Shown: piece by piece, positions 7,652 to 16,016 of the stretch
Layout: every line of letters starts with the position of its first letter
Position numbering within the stretch: the first letter of the stretch is position 1
DNA from: Palsa-147 sp036513895
GTDB lineage: Bacteria; Acidobacteriota; Terriglobia; Acidiferrales; UBA7541
Assembly (NCBI GenBank): GCA_036513895.1
Contig: DATBYF010000072.1
Span: 18,075-82,074 of the forward strand
Reading direction: 5' to 3'
DNA: 64,000 bases
Notes under the pieces: model-generated
Databases searched by the model: none
What the model saw: only the letters and a program-made list of their open reading frames with translations
Told to the model about the DNA's origin: nothing
Position numbers and translations under genes: made by a program

Positions 7652-7882
7652 CTACTTTTCCGAATTGTCTTGCGCGGATTCGAGTCGGGTGACAGAGATT
7701 TTCAGACCTCCCGTGCCGATATCAAATCGCTCTTTGCGCGACCGTGCTTTCCAGAACTCGCGCGTCGCTTTGGCAATGGCGACAGGAAACGAACTAGCAG
7801 CCTCGACCTTGATTGACGCGCCAGTGCCGGGACCCTTTTCACGATCGACATATTCGAACTGAACATCAAAATCACTTTTCAC
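7652..7882 (-). CDS. Small hypothetical protein, 76 residues
   Basis: Begins with GTG at 7882, preceded by AAAGGAG with a five-base spacer, which supports real translation. The product (starting MKSDFDVQFEYVDREKG) is soluble, with alternating hydrophobic strand-like segments, a central helix around VAIAKATREFWKARSRKERF and a strand GLKISVTRLE. I do not recognise a family. It converges with the membrane protein gene at 7148-7624 and has a long repeat-filled spacer upstream. It could be a small regulator or stress protein, but nothing visible decides this. Confidence 0.6.
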   Translation of the reverse strand: MKSDFDVQFEYVDREKGPGTGASIKVEAASSFPVAIAKATREFWKARSRKERFDIGTGGLKISVTRLESAQDNSEK

Positions 7883-7969
7883 GAGTGCTCCTTTAGTTGA
7901 ACTGCATAGGCTGCGCCAGCTTGAAACTCATAAACAGTGTAACGCATTAGGCTCGAAATGCCTGAAAGG

Positions 7970-7996
7970 CCTCACCTCTGAAGAGGTGAGCTACAT
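7970..7996. repeat. Palindromic intergenic repeat, family A, copy 2
   Basis: Identical over 27 bases to the copy at 6931-6957, same orientation, including the CTACAT tail. The bases just outside differ, so the element itself is the unit that is duplicated. Confidence 0.85.
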
Positions 7997-8050
7997 TACA
8001 AGCTGATCGCGCGCGAAAAAATGTGTGGTGGCCGAACGTTCGAGGCGAAC

Positions 8051-8083
8051 GTCAAAAACGCCGGCAGGATGCCGGCGCGACGA
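8051..8083. repeat. GCCGGC palindromic repeat, family B, copy 1
   Basis: The core CGCCGGCAGGATGCCGGCG forms a hairpin with seven-base arms. The full 33-base unit, from GTCAAAAA to GCGACGA, is identical to the copy at 13050-13082, and a diverged copy lies at 10161-10190. Confidence 0.85.
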
Positions 8084-8257
8084 TGGCGGTGCGCTCGGCG
8101 CGCCAATTCGTTACCGATGTCAAACGTGAAGGCAGCGTACGGCGCCAACCTTGAGAGAACATCGAGTATGAAGGTTATGAATCGGCGACGCTAGTACCTT
8201 AGGTCAGTTGTGTAGTGGCTGCGCACTCCGCTAGCCTTTTTACGCGGGTACAACTGT

Positions 8258-10027
8258 GTGCAGATAACCGACCTCAAGCCACTCGGGACGCGACGCCTCA
8301 AGATATTGTGGATCGTGCTTGCCGCGCTGCTGCTCGTCAGCATTGCGCCGCTGTGGCTCTATCACCGTGAGGTGCTGCGGCTTAGCGAAGATAAGCTGCA
8401 GGACACCGAGCGCGTGCAGCAGCAAGAAATCGCGCGGGCGATTGCCGGGGAGATTCTTCAGTTTCAATCCAATCTGCACGAAGAATTGGCTACCCAGCGG
8501 CAATTCATGGCGTTGGGAGGTTGGATTGAGGACGTGAACGACCCGGCGCATGCGCCTCCGGTTAGCCGGCTGCTGCAGAGCATCGTCGAGAGCAATTTGA
8601 ATATTCTTTATGTGACAGCAGTGAACCGGCAGGCGCGCGGCGAATCTGCGGGGAGCATTCGCGCGGACAAAGATCCATTCGTGGATGCCACGCTGAAACG
8701 CGCGTTCACGGCCAGCATTCAGCAGGTGAACTTTGTCAGCGAGCCATTCGCGCTGCAGCCGAATAACCGGCCGGCGCTGGTGATGTCAGTGCCGCTTTAT
8801 TCGGCGGGGCAATTTACCGGGATGCTGGCGGCGGTGGTATCGCTCGATCGCGTGGTGGCGCGATTGCAGGATGCCAGCACGCACGACCGGGTGTTTTTTG
8901 TGGCCGATATTCATGGACGAATCGTGGCGCATGCGAACACGAACGAAATGATTCCGGGATTTGATGTGTCGCAAACGTCGCCGGTGGTGCAGAAATTCAA
9001 GGAATTGCCGCAGGAGTTGCGGACGACGGCGACGATTCGATTCGATCAACCGCAGAAGGATGGGAAGCGGCCCGTCGAGATGATTGGGACATACAGCACG
9101 ATTCCGGCGCTTCGTTGGGCGGTGGTGGCGCAGCGCAGCATGGAGCAGGCTCGAATTGACGCGGGTGTGGACGATCTCACGCGGGAAGCGCTGCGGTTTG
9201 TACTGGGCGCGACGTTTGTTGCGCTGCTCTTCGGGTATCTTTTCGCGCTTGGTATTACGCAGCCGATTCAGAGTCTCGTGGCGTCGACTCGCGCGATGAG
9301 CCGCGCCGAATTTCACGAACGCGTGGAAGTGAGCGGAGCCGCGGAGATCAGCGAGTTAGGCGAGACGTTCAACAACATGGCCAACGACATTGAACGCCAT
9401 GTGGAGAATCTCAAGCAAGCGGCGCAGGAAAATCATGATCTCTTCCTGGGTTCGATTCGGATGCTCTCGGCGGCCATTGACGAAAAAGATCCATATACGC
9501 GAGGCCACTCAGGGCGCGTTGCGAAATATTCGCTGATTATTGGCGAGGGGCTGGGGCTGGGGCCCGAGGATTTGGAACGCGTGAGGATCGCGGCACTGCT
9601 TCACGACGTGGGCAAAATCGGCGTAGATGACCGCGTGCTAAAGAAGCCGGGGCAATTGACCGCGGAAGAATTCGAGCTGATGAAACAGCATACGATTAAG
9701 GGCGCGAACATTATGCGGCCTGTTGCGAAATTGAATGACGTGCTGCCGGGCATTGAGCTGCACCACGAGCGGATTGACGGCAAGGGTTATCCGTATGGGC
9801 TTCCCGGCGATCAGATACCGATGATGGCGCGGATTATCGCCGTGGCGGACACGTTTGATGCAATGACGACGAACCGGCCTTATCAATCGGCGATGGAAGT
9901 TGACTATGCGCTGGAGCGGATTCGGTCGTTTGCGGAAACGAAATTCGATCCGGCGGTTATTGCGGCGCTGGAGTCGGCGATTCATGCGGGGAGATTGCGG
10001 ATTAGCGCTACGTTGGTGGAAGTTTAG
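8258..10027 (+). CDS. Membrane sensor with HAMP and HD-GYP (cyclic-di-GMP phosphodiesterase) domains
   Basis: About 589 residues, starting at GTG 8258. A first membrane helix (ILWIVLAALLLVSIAPLWLY) is followed by a periplasmic Cache-like sensor of about 260 residues, a second helix (FVLGATFVALLFGYLFALGI), a HAMP linker and a C-terminal HD-GYP domain. The last shows HSGRVAKYS, LLHDVGKIGVDDRVLKKPG and HHERIDGKGYPYGLP, so the metal ligands and the GYP motif are kept and hydrolysis of cyclic di-GMP is expected. The periplasmic domain probably binds a small ligand, which is unknown. The gene is isolated by repeat-containing spacers on both sides. Confidence 0.93.
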   Translation: MQITDLKPLGTRRLKILWIVLAALLLVSIAPLWLYHREVLRLSEDKLQDTERVQQQEIARAIAGEILQFQSNLHEELATQRQFMALGGWIEDVNDPAHAPPVSRLLQSIVESNLNILYVTAVNRQARGESAGSIRADKDPFVDATLKRAFTASIQQVNFVSEPFALQPNNRPALVMSVPLYSAGQFTGMLAAVVSLDRVVARLQDASTHDRVFFVADIHGRIVAHANTNEMIPGFDVSQTSPVVQKFKELPQELRTTATIRFDQPQKDGKRPVEMIGTYSTIPALRWAVVAQRSMEQARIDAGVDDLTREALRFVLGATFVALLFGYLFALGITQPIQSLVASTRAMSRAEFHERVEVSGAAEISELGETFNNMANDIERHVENLKQAAQENHDLFLGSIRMLSAAIDEKDPYTRGHSGRVAKYSLIIGEGLGLGPEDLERVRIAALLHDVGKIGVDDRVLKKPGQLTAEEFELMKQHTIKGANIMRPVAKLNDVLPGIELHHERIDGKGYPYGLPGDQIPMMARIIAVADTFDAMTTNRPYQSAMEVDYALERIRSFAETKFDPAVIAALESAIHAGRLRISATLVEV

Positions 10028-10160
10028 TTTTTTCGAATTGCGCTCGTTGACAGTATTCTCTCCCGTCAGCAAGGGCTGCCTTCGGTACTATTCCGCTTTG
10101 CCCACTACGACGGCTGAAGCGGGTCCGTTGCACTAATTTCCCAGTTGAAAATTTGCGCAG

Positions 10161-10190
10161 AAAACCGCCGGCAAGATGCCGGCGATACGA
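10161..10190. repeat. GCCGGC palindromic repeat, family B, diverged copy
   Basis: Contains CGCCGGCAAGATGCCGGCG, one base different from the core of the other two copies, flanked by AAAAC and ATACGA. It sits in the 287-bp spacer between the HD-GYP gene and ftsY; the rest of that spacer includes a degenerate imperfect palindrome around ACGACGGCTGAAGC (10107-10120) and no gene. Confidence 0.75.
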
Positions 10191-10314
10191 TTGGCCAGTT
10201 GCTAGTCTCGATATCACGTTAATCGGCAAGCCTGCTGAGCTGTTCCACTGCACATACGCTTCGAATGGTGGTCCTCTGCTAGAATCATTTACTCCAGAAC
10301 TTAAGGTGGGGTGA

Positions 10315-11256
10315 ATGATTTCGCTGTTTGGAAAACCGGAACCGACGCTGCTTGAGCGGCTGAAAGAGTCGGTCAAAAAGACGCGAACCGAGCTTGCTGC
10401 GCAGGTGGAGCAGATTCTCACTGGCGACAGGCCGGTGGATCCACAAGTGCTCGCACAACTTGAATCGGCGTTGCTATCGGCCGACATCGGAGTGCGCACT
10501 ACGAGGGAAGTGATTGCCGCGCTGCGTGCGCAAGTAAACGAGCACAAACTCGTAGGCGCGGCGGCGCTCAAGCAGTCGCTGAAGCAGCAAATCGTCAAGA
10601 TTTTGGCTGTGCCTGTTACTAGCGAGAACGGGCCGGGCGCGGCTGCGCCGCGCGTAATTTTCGTTGTCGGAGTGAACGGCACGGGGAAGACTACGACGAT
10701 CGGCAAGCTTGCGAATCGGCTCACGAAGGAAGGGCGCAGCGTGGTTCTCTGTGCGGCAGACACTTTTCGCGCCGCTGCGATTGAGCAGCTTGAAATCTGG
10801 GCGCGACGTTCGGGACTCGAGATGATCAGGCAGAAGCCTGGAGCCGATCCCGCGTCGGTGGTGTTCGACGCGTTGAGCGCTGCGAAGGCGCGCGCGGCCG
10901 ACGTGGTGATCGTGGATACTGCCGGCCGGTTGCACACGAAATCGAACCTGATGGCGGAGCTCGATAAAATGAAGCGGACCGCTGCGAAGCTCGTGCCCGG
11001 TGCGCCGCACGATGTGCTGCTGGTCCTCGACGCGACGACCGGGCAAAACGGACTTACGCAAGCGCGCGAGTTTACGAGCCACGCCGGTGTGACGGGCATC
11101 GTGCTGACGAAGCTCGATGGCACGGCGAAGGGCGGAATTGTGGTGGCGATTTCGCGCGAGCTCGGCTTGCCGATTCGCTTTGTGGGAACGGGCGAGCAGA
11201 TAGACGACCTGGTGCCATTTGACGCGCAAACCTACGTCAACTCACTCTTCGACTGA
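10315..11256 (+). CDS. ftsY: Signal recognition particle receptor FtsY
   Basis: GTPase that docks the SRP-ribosome complex at the membrane for co-translational insertion. About 313 residues, essentially only the NG domain: there is no long acidic A domain as in enteric bacteria, which is usual for many phyla. Visible motifs are G1 GVNGTGKTTTIGKLA, DTFRAAAIEQLEIWA, G3 DTAGRLHTKSNLM and G4 TKLDGTAKGG. The start ATG at 10315 is preceded by AAGGTGGGG. The ribD gene follows 25 bp downstream, so the two are probably co-transcribed with ribE. Confidence 0.97.
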   Translation: MISLFGKPEPTLLERLKESVKKTRTELAAQVEQILTGDRPVDPQVLAQLESALLSADIGVRTTREVIAALRAQVNEHKLVGAAALKQSLKQQIVKILAVPVTSENGPGAAAPRVIFVVGVNGTGKTTTIGKLANRLTKEGRSVVLCAADTFRAAAIEQLEIWARRSGLEMIRQKPGADPASVVFDALSAAKARAADVVIVDTAGRLHTKSNLMAELDKMKRTAAKLVPGAPHDVLLVLDATTGQNGLTQAREFTSHAGVTGIVLTKLDGTAKGGIVVAISRELGLPIRFVGTGEQIDDLVPFDAQTYVNSLFD

Positions 11257-11281
11257 CGAAAAATCGCGAGATAATTTATGG

Positions 11282-12403
11282 ATGTCGCGCGCTTTGGAGC
11301 TCGCGCGCGAGGGAGTTGCGCTTGCGTCGCCGAATCCAATTGTTGGAGCGGTGATTGTGCGCGCGGGGCGTGTGATTGGTGAAGGATTTCACACCTATGA
11401 CGGGCGGAAGCACGCGGAAATCGTCGCACTCGAGCATGCTGGGGCAGCCGCGCGCGGGGCGACGCTTTACGTCAACCTTGAGCCGTGCTCTCACGTCGGA
11501 CGAACGGGGCCTTGCTCGCGCGCCATTATTGCCGCGGGGATTAAACGTGTGGTGGGTGCGATTCGTGATCCAAATCCACTCGTCGCCGGGAGCGGATTCC
11601 GAGAACTTCACGAGGCAGGAATTGAAGTAGAGGTCGGTGTGGGCGAAGATGAAGCGCGCACGCTGAACCAACACTTCGCGAGATGGATTCGCACGCGATT
11701 GCCGTTTGTTACGCTCAAGTCGGCGATGACGCTCGACGGCAAAATTGCCGCTGCACGCGGAAAGACGACTTCGATCAGTTCCGCCGCGTCACGCGATGCG
11801 GTGCAGCAGCTTCGCCATGCCTCTGATGCCGTCCTCACTGGAATTGGCACGATATTGATCGATGATCCCCTGCTGACCGATCGCACGCAGCTTCCGCGGA
11901 GGCGCCCATTGCTGCGCGTGGTGATGGATTCGAGGCTTCGATTGCCAGTGCGCTCGGCGCTGGTGAAATCGGCGCGCGAAGATGTTCTGATTTTCACGCT
12001 GGCCTCGACCAACTCACCGAAGGCTCATGCGCTCCGTCGCGCTGGTGTTGAGGTCGTGCAATTGCCACGGCGTGGTAAGAAGCTTGATCTGCGCGCGGCG
12101 CTTGTCGAGCTTGGCAAACGGCAAATTCTCAGCGTGCTTCTTGAAGCTGGAAGCGAATTGAACGGGGCTGCGCTGTCAGACGGAATCGTTGATAAGATAG
12201 CGCTCTTTATTGCGCCGAAGATTTTTGGCGCAAGCGATGTCGTTTGGGCGAGGTGGCCGCTCGGATCGCAAATGGTAATGCAGCGAATGCGTGGAATGCG
12301 GCCGTTGCAAAGCATCGCGTGCCGCCCGTCGGGCGCAGATATTCTCATTGAGGGATATTTCGGCAATGTTTACGGGGATCATCGAACACGTCGGAAAAAT
12401 TGA
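11282..12403 (+). CDS. ribD: Bifunctional riboflavin biosynthesis deaminase/reductase RibD
   Basis: Catalyses the second and third steps after GTP cyclohydrolase II: pyrimidine deamination, then NADPH-dependent reduction of the ribose side chain. The N-terminal deaminase has the zinc motif KHAEIVALE and PCSHVGRTGPCSRAII. The reductase half follows from TLKSAMTLDGKIAAARG to LLEAGSELNGAALSDG and IALFIAPKIFG. The ATG at 11282 (MSRALELAREGVA) gives about 373 residues, normal for the family; an in-frame TTG at 11219 lies inside ftsY and is less likely. Its 3' end overlaps ribE by 38 bp, so the two are coupled. Confidence 0.95.
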   Translation: MSRALELAREGVALASPNPIVGAVIVRAGRVIGEGFHTYDGRKHAEIVALEHAGAAARGATLYVNLEPCSHVGRTGPCSRAIIAAGIKRVVGAIRDPNPLVAGSGFRELHEAGIEVEVGVGEDEARTLNQHFARWIRTRLPFVTLKSAMTLDGKIAAARGKTTSISSAASRDAVQQLRHASDAVLTGIGTILIDDPLLTDRTQLPRRRPLLRVVMDSRLRLPVRSALVKSAREDVLIFTLASTNSPKAHALRRAGVEVVQLPRRGKKLDLRAALVELGKRQILSVLLEAGSELNGAALSDGIVDKIALFIAPKIFGASDVVWARWPLGSQMVMQRMRGMRPLQSIACRPSGADILIEGYFGNVYGDHRTRRKN

Positions 12404-13019
12404 AGCACTCGCAGTCTCGAATGACGGCGGGCGGCTGCGCGTCAATATTTCAGGTGCGTGGGATGAAGCTGCGCCGCTGAAAATTAGCGACAGCATCGCG
12501 GTGAACGGCTGCTGCCTTACCGTCGTCGAGTGCGATTCGGACTATTTTGCGGCCGATCTTTCGGGTGAAACGCTTCGGCGCACTTCGCTTGGCGAGAAGA
12601 AACCTGGTGCGCTGTTGAATCTGGAACGGCCGCTTGTGGCGGGCGCGCGACTTGGCGGACATTTCGTTCAGGGGCACGTGGACACGGTCGGGCAAGTTAA
12701 AAGGCTCGACCGAGAAGGCGATAGCTGGTGGCTTTCGGTGCGCGTGCCGGAAGAGTTTCGCCGCTATGTGGCTGAAAAGGGCTCGATCGCAATTGATGGG
12801 ATCAGCCTGACTGTGGCGCAATGGCATGATGGCGTGGCCGATTTCGCTATCATTCCGTTTACGTATGAGCACACGGCGGTTCACGCGCTGACGATCGGAG
12901 TTTCGGTGAATATCGAATGCGACATTCTGGCGAAGTATGTCGAGTCGCTTATGGAAGCGCGGCGTGAGCGGCCGGTTTCGCGGGTAACGGTGGAGGAATT
13001 GATTGAGCAAGGCTTCTAG
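12366..13019 (+). CDS. ribE: Riboflavin synthase, alpha chain
   Basis: Converts two molecules of 6,7-dimethyl-8-ribityllumazine to riboflavin. The 217-residue protein has the two internally homologous lumazine-binding domains: MFTGIIEHVGKIEAL and CCLTVVE in the first, RLGGHFVQGHVDTVG and GISLTVA in the second, ending with NIECDILAKYVESLM. The ATG at 12366 is the canonical MFTGI start; longer frames upstream lie inside ribD. Its order after ribD is common, but ribH (lumazine synthase) is not adjacent and ribBA lies about 8.5 kb away. Confidence 0.96.
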   Translation: MFTGIIEHVGKIEALAVSNDGGRLRVNISGAWDEAAPLKISDSIAVNGCCLTVVECDSDYFAADLSGETLRRTSLGEKKPGALLNLERPLVAGARLGGHFVQGHVDTVGQVKRLDREGDSWWLSVRVPEEFRRYVAEKGSIAIDGISLTVAQWHDGVADFAIIPFTYEHTAVHALTIGVSVNIECDILAKYVESLMEARRERPVSRVTVEELIEQGF

Positions 13020-13049
13020 TGGCTGAAGCTCCGAACCCAGGAAAAGTAA

Positions 13050-13082
13050 GTCAAAAACGCCGGCAGGATGCCGGCGCGACGA
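13050..13082. repeat. GCCGGC palindromic repeat, family B, copy 2
   Basis: Identical over 33 bases to 8051-8083, in the spacer after ribE. Confidence 0.85.
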
Positions 13083-13110
13083 ACGGCTGTGACGATCCGG
13101 GAGACAGGGC

Positions 13111-13218
13111 CTCAGCGGCTAAAGCCGGACTCGTTTGCAATTCTTATCGGCACGACTAAAGTCGTGTCCTGACGACAATCAAATGGAACTCGGAGCGTGA
13201 GTCAAGTCATGTCTTGAC
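13111..13218. repeat. Cluster of related short palindromes (CGGCTAAAGCCG type), family C
   Basis: Three hairpins in a row: CGGCTAAAGCCG (13115-13126), CACGACTAAAGTCGTG (13151-13166) and GTCAAG...CTTGAC (13201-13218). The first two share the CTAAAG centre with different complementary arms, so they look like members of one family kept palindromic by compensatory change. The third overlaps the TTG start of the next gene. Confidence 0.65.
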
Positions 13219-14383
13219 AAAACTATCGGTGAGCGCAGACGCAAAATTCGACGTTGTTGTGATTGGCGCGGGGGTGTTCGGCTCGTGGACGTCGAATTTT
13301 TTGCAACGCTCGGGGCGCCGCGTCCTGATTCTCGACGCGTACGGGCCGGCGAACAGCCGCGCGAGTTCCGGCGGCGAATCGCGAATCATCCGCATGGGAT
13401 ACGGCGCTGACGAGGTCTACACGCGCTGGTCAATGCGTTCGCTGCCGTTTTGGGAAGAACTCAACGCTAGCAGCGGCGCGAACATTTTTCATCGTACCGG
13501 CGTTCTCTGGCTATCGGCGATAGACAATACCTACACACATGAATCTCTCCATGTGCTGAAGAAAACCGGCGTCCCTCACGAAGTGATGAACGCTGACGAC
13601 GCTCGCCGGCGTTATCCGCAGATTTCGATTCCGGATGACGGTATGGCATTTCTCGAAACGACCAGCGGAGCTATCATGGCCCGGCGGGCCGTTGAGCTGG
13701 TGGTGGCCGAAGCGATTCGCAAAGGTGCGACCTACCGCTCCGAGTGCATCGAACCGCCTACCGGCAAGGGACGTCTTCCGTCGATTCGCGGACGCAACGG
13801 TGAAACCTTTTCGGCGGACACATTTGTTTTCGCGTGCGGCCCTTGGCTTCCGGCAATCTTTCCGGCGCTGCTGGGCGATCGAATCTTTCCCACGCGCCAG
13901 GAAGTTTTCTTTTTCGGAGTCCCGCCGGGCGATACGCGATTCTCGCCGCCCGCTTTGCCGACATTCCTCGATCGCTACCGCGAATATTACGGCATGCCGA
14001 ACCTTGAAGGGCGCGGCTTGAAAGCTGCGTCGGACGAGCACGGCGAAGGCGCCAATCCCGATTCGCAGGAGCGTATTCCGACCGCCGAGGCGATGGAGCA
14101 CGCGCGAAATTACGTCGCCGAGCGATTCCCTGCCTTGAAGAATGCGCCTATCGTTGAAACGCGAATTTGCCAGTACGAAAATACTTCGAGCGGCGATTTT
14201 CTGATTGACCGGCATCCTGATTTTGACAATGTGTGGCTGGTCGGTGGCGGATCGGGACATGGATTCAAGCATGGGCCCGCGCTGGGGGAATACGTAACGG
14301 AAAGAATCAATCAGGGCGGGGATGTCGAGGGGCGATTTTCGCTAGCCACAAAGCAGACGGTGAAGGCGCGCGCAGTCTACTGA
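13214..14383 (+). CDS. FAD-dependent oxidoreductase of the DAO / monomeric sarcosine oxidase type
   Basis: Flavoprotein of about 389 residues that should oxidise a secondary amine or amino acid. The FAD-binding Rossmann motif is VVVIGAGVFGSWTS. Near the C-terminus ICQYENTSSGDFLIDRHP matches the region that, in monomeric sarcosine oxidase, carries the cysteine covalently bound to flavin, followed by GGGSGHGFKHGPALGEYV. Two starts are possible: TTG 13214, which lies within an inverted repeat, or GTG 13229; neither has a good ribosome binding site. The gene stands alone, converging with an amino-acid permease gene that might import its substrate (inference from proximity only). Confidence 0.88.
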   Translation: MTKLSVSADAKFDVVVIGAGVFGSWTSNFLQRSGRRVLILDAYGPANSRASSGGESRIIRMGYGADEVYTRWSMRSLPFWEELNASSGANIFHRTGVLWLSAIDNTYTHESLHVLKKTGVPHEVMNADDARRRYPQISIPDDGMAFLETTSGAIMARRAVELVVAEAIRKGATYRSECIEPPTGKGRLPSIRGRNGETFSADTFVFACGPWLPAIFPALLGDRIFPTRQEVFFFGVPPGDTRFSPPALPTFLDRYREYYGMPNLEGRGLKAASDEHGEGANPDSQERIPTAEAMEHARNYVAERFPALKNAPIVETRICQYENTSSGDFLIDRHPDFDNVWLVGGGSGHGFKHGPALGEYVTERINQGGDVEGRFSLATKQTVKARAVY

Positions 14384-14421
14384 CGCGCTTCGCGGCGGGC
14401 GCTGGCGCGAACGCGCTGGTG

Positions 14422-15855
14422 CTAACGCGCCGCTTGACGCCTCTTCGCTCGCGCCCCTCGGAAATAAAGAATCAGCCCGAGACAAATCGCAATCAGTGTT
14501 CCGCCGACAAGCTTTGTCTCGAAGAGAAACTTGTTTTCTGCTTCGCCCGGCGGAATCAACGAAAGCACAATTCCGCCCGCAACAACTGCGAAGCCGAGCC
14601 CGCCGGCGATCCAGACACCCAACTTTCCACCGGGAATCAAGACGGCGTGCGTGTTCGCATTCCGGTCTGGCCTGTTCGAGAGCTTGATCACCGCAGCGTA
14701 CATGTAAAGAAATGGAATGAAGTAAAGGATGGTTGCGGCGTCTACGAGGACTTGGTAGGCACCGGTTGTCGTCTCGTTGATTTGGCTGAGGAGCAGGACT
14801 CCTGCTGTTATGAGCGCCTGCACCAGAATCGAAACCCAAGGCGTGCGCCACTTGGGATGAATTTTGCCGAATGCGGCGGGCATGTAGTGATCGATGCCGA
14901 CAACAAATGGAATGCGCGCAACTCCCGCGACGGTGGTCCCCACGCCGCCGGCGTTTCCGAACGCGGCGAGAAGGGCCGCGATCATTCCGATTGCGCCGAT
15001 TCTGAGAACCGTGGATGCGACGGTCAGCGCTTGAAATACGCCGCTCTTCGGATCGGCGGAATCAGCCGGGATCAAGTTCAACACGGCGATCGTTGCTGCG
15101 ATGTAGATGACGGCGATCAACGCGCCTGAAGCGTAGATTGCTCGCGGGATTGTCTTGCGCGGATCGCGAATCTCCTCGCTCATCGCCGACACGAGTTCCA
15201 ATCCGACGAACGCGAACGCGATCTGCGGCCAAAAATTCACGGTGTCCCAATTCCAGTGCGGCAGCATGTTTGGGATAGTGAAATGCGTGACGGAACCCTG
15301 ACGGTGCCAAAGATAAAATCCCGCGCCGACCAGCATGAGCAGCGGGACATATGTTCCGACACCGCCTGCATTCTGCAGCCACTTGCCGATGTTCAGGCCG
15401 ATGATGTTCATCACGACCGCGATCGCAAGGAGGGCGAACGAGCCCCAAATTAGAAAGTGCTTGTCCTGCGCGAGATATCCATAGCGCGCACCACCGATGT
15501 ATGCACCCATGGACGCGCTGGCGAGCAACAGGCCTGGAAAATAAAAAAACGTGTAGACCCAATACGTCCAGCCGGCCACGAAACCGTGAAATTCGCCGAA
15601 AGCTTCTTTCGACCAGACGTAGAGGCCGCCCTCGACGGGATAGCGCGTGGAAAGTTCGACAATGACGAGCGCGCTGGGAACGAAGAAGAAAAGCGCGGCG
15701 AGAATCCACAGGGAAATCGAAGACGTGCCGTTGTGTGCAGCGGCCGCGACCCAGCGAGGTCCGAGGACGGCTGCGATGTTGAAAAGCAGCACGTCCCAAA
15801 ATCCCATTTCGCGGCGCAGTTGTTTTTTTGGATCGGTTTGCGCAGGAGCGCTCAA
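14422..15855 (-). CDS. APC-superfamily amino acid permease
   Basis: Inner-membrane transporter of about 477 residues with roughly 12 helices. The first helix region is MGFWDVLLFNIAAVLGPRWV, and a conserved segment ELSTRYPVEGGLYVWSKEAFG follows helix 2, typical of the APC family (amino acid/polyamine antiporters). Later helices include AFVGLELVSAMSEEIRDP, the family helix-6 region. Start is TTG at 15855; an ATG at 15807 would shorten it by 16 residues. The substrate cannot be read from the sequence. It converges with the FAD oxidoreductase gene. A C-terminal Arg/Lys tail (RGARAKRRQAAR) is cytoplasmic. Confidence 0.9.
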   Translation of the reverse strand: MSAPAQTDPKKQLRREMGFWDVLLFNIAAVLGPRWVAAAAHNGTSSISLWILAALFFFVPSALVIVELSTRYPVEGGLYVWSKEAFGEFHGFVAGWTYWVYTFFYFPGLLLASASMGAYIGGARYGYLAQDKHFLIWGSFALLAIAVVMNIIGLNIGKWLQNAGGVGTYVPLLMLVGAGFYLWHRQGSVTHFTIPNMLPHWNWDTVNFWPQIAFAFVGLELVSAMSEEIRDPRKTIPRAIYASGALIAVIYIAATIAVLNLIPADSADPKSGVFQALTVASTVLRIGAIGMIAALLAAFGNAGGVGTTVAGVARIPFVVGIDHYMPAAFGKIHPKWRTPWVSILVQALITAGVLLLSQINETTTGAYQVLVDAATILYFIPFLYMYAAVIKLSNRPDRNANTHAVLIPGGKLGVWIAGGLGFAVVAGGIVLSLIPPGEAENKFLFETKLVGGTLIAICLGLILYFRGARAKRRQAAR

Positions 15856-16016
15856 ATAGTTTTCCGTTGAACTGGATTATTGAATCGCCGAAAGATGCTT
15901 TGGCGAACCTGCACGATAGCAAAAACGGCGCTGGGCAGCCATGCAGAAGTGCGAGTGGACCCGAACTAGTCATACACGGCGACATGCCACTCGCCTTGCC
16001 AGCGAGTTGGCCGCAG

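Larger units (their letters stand above)
7883..8257. other. Intergenic stretch with two repeat elements, no gene seen
   Basis: This 375-bp region separates the divergent genes at 7652-7882 and 8258-10027. It holds the family A palindrome (7970-7996) and the family B GCCGGC palindrome (8051-8083). I see no credible coding frame and no clear promoter match. Confidence 0.6.

Noticed and set aside
6931..7996. Possible CRISPR remnant
   Set aside because: Only two copies, about one kilobase apart with genes between, and a perfect palindrome; it is an interspersed repeat.
10008..11123. 371-codon minus-strand frame opposite ftsY
   Set aside because: It is antisense to a secure gene and its Ser/Ala/Arg-rich sequence is typical of shadows in GC-rich DNA.
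14233..15985. Long frames on both strands over the permease gene (14233-15129 plus, 15062-15985 minus)
   Set aside because: The permease frame has clear membrane helices and family motifs; the others are shadows.
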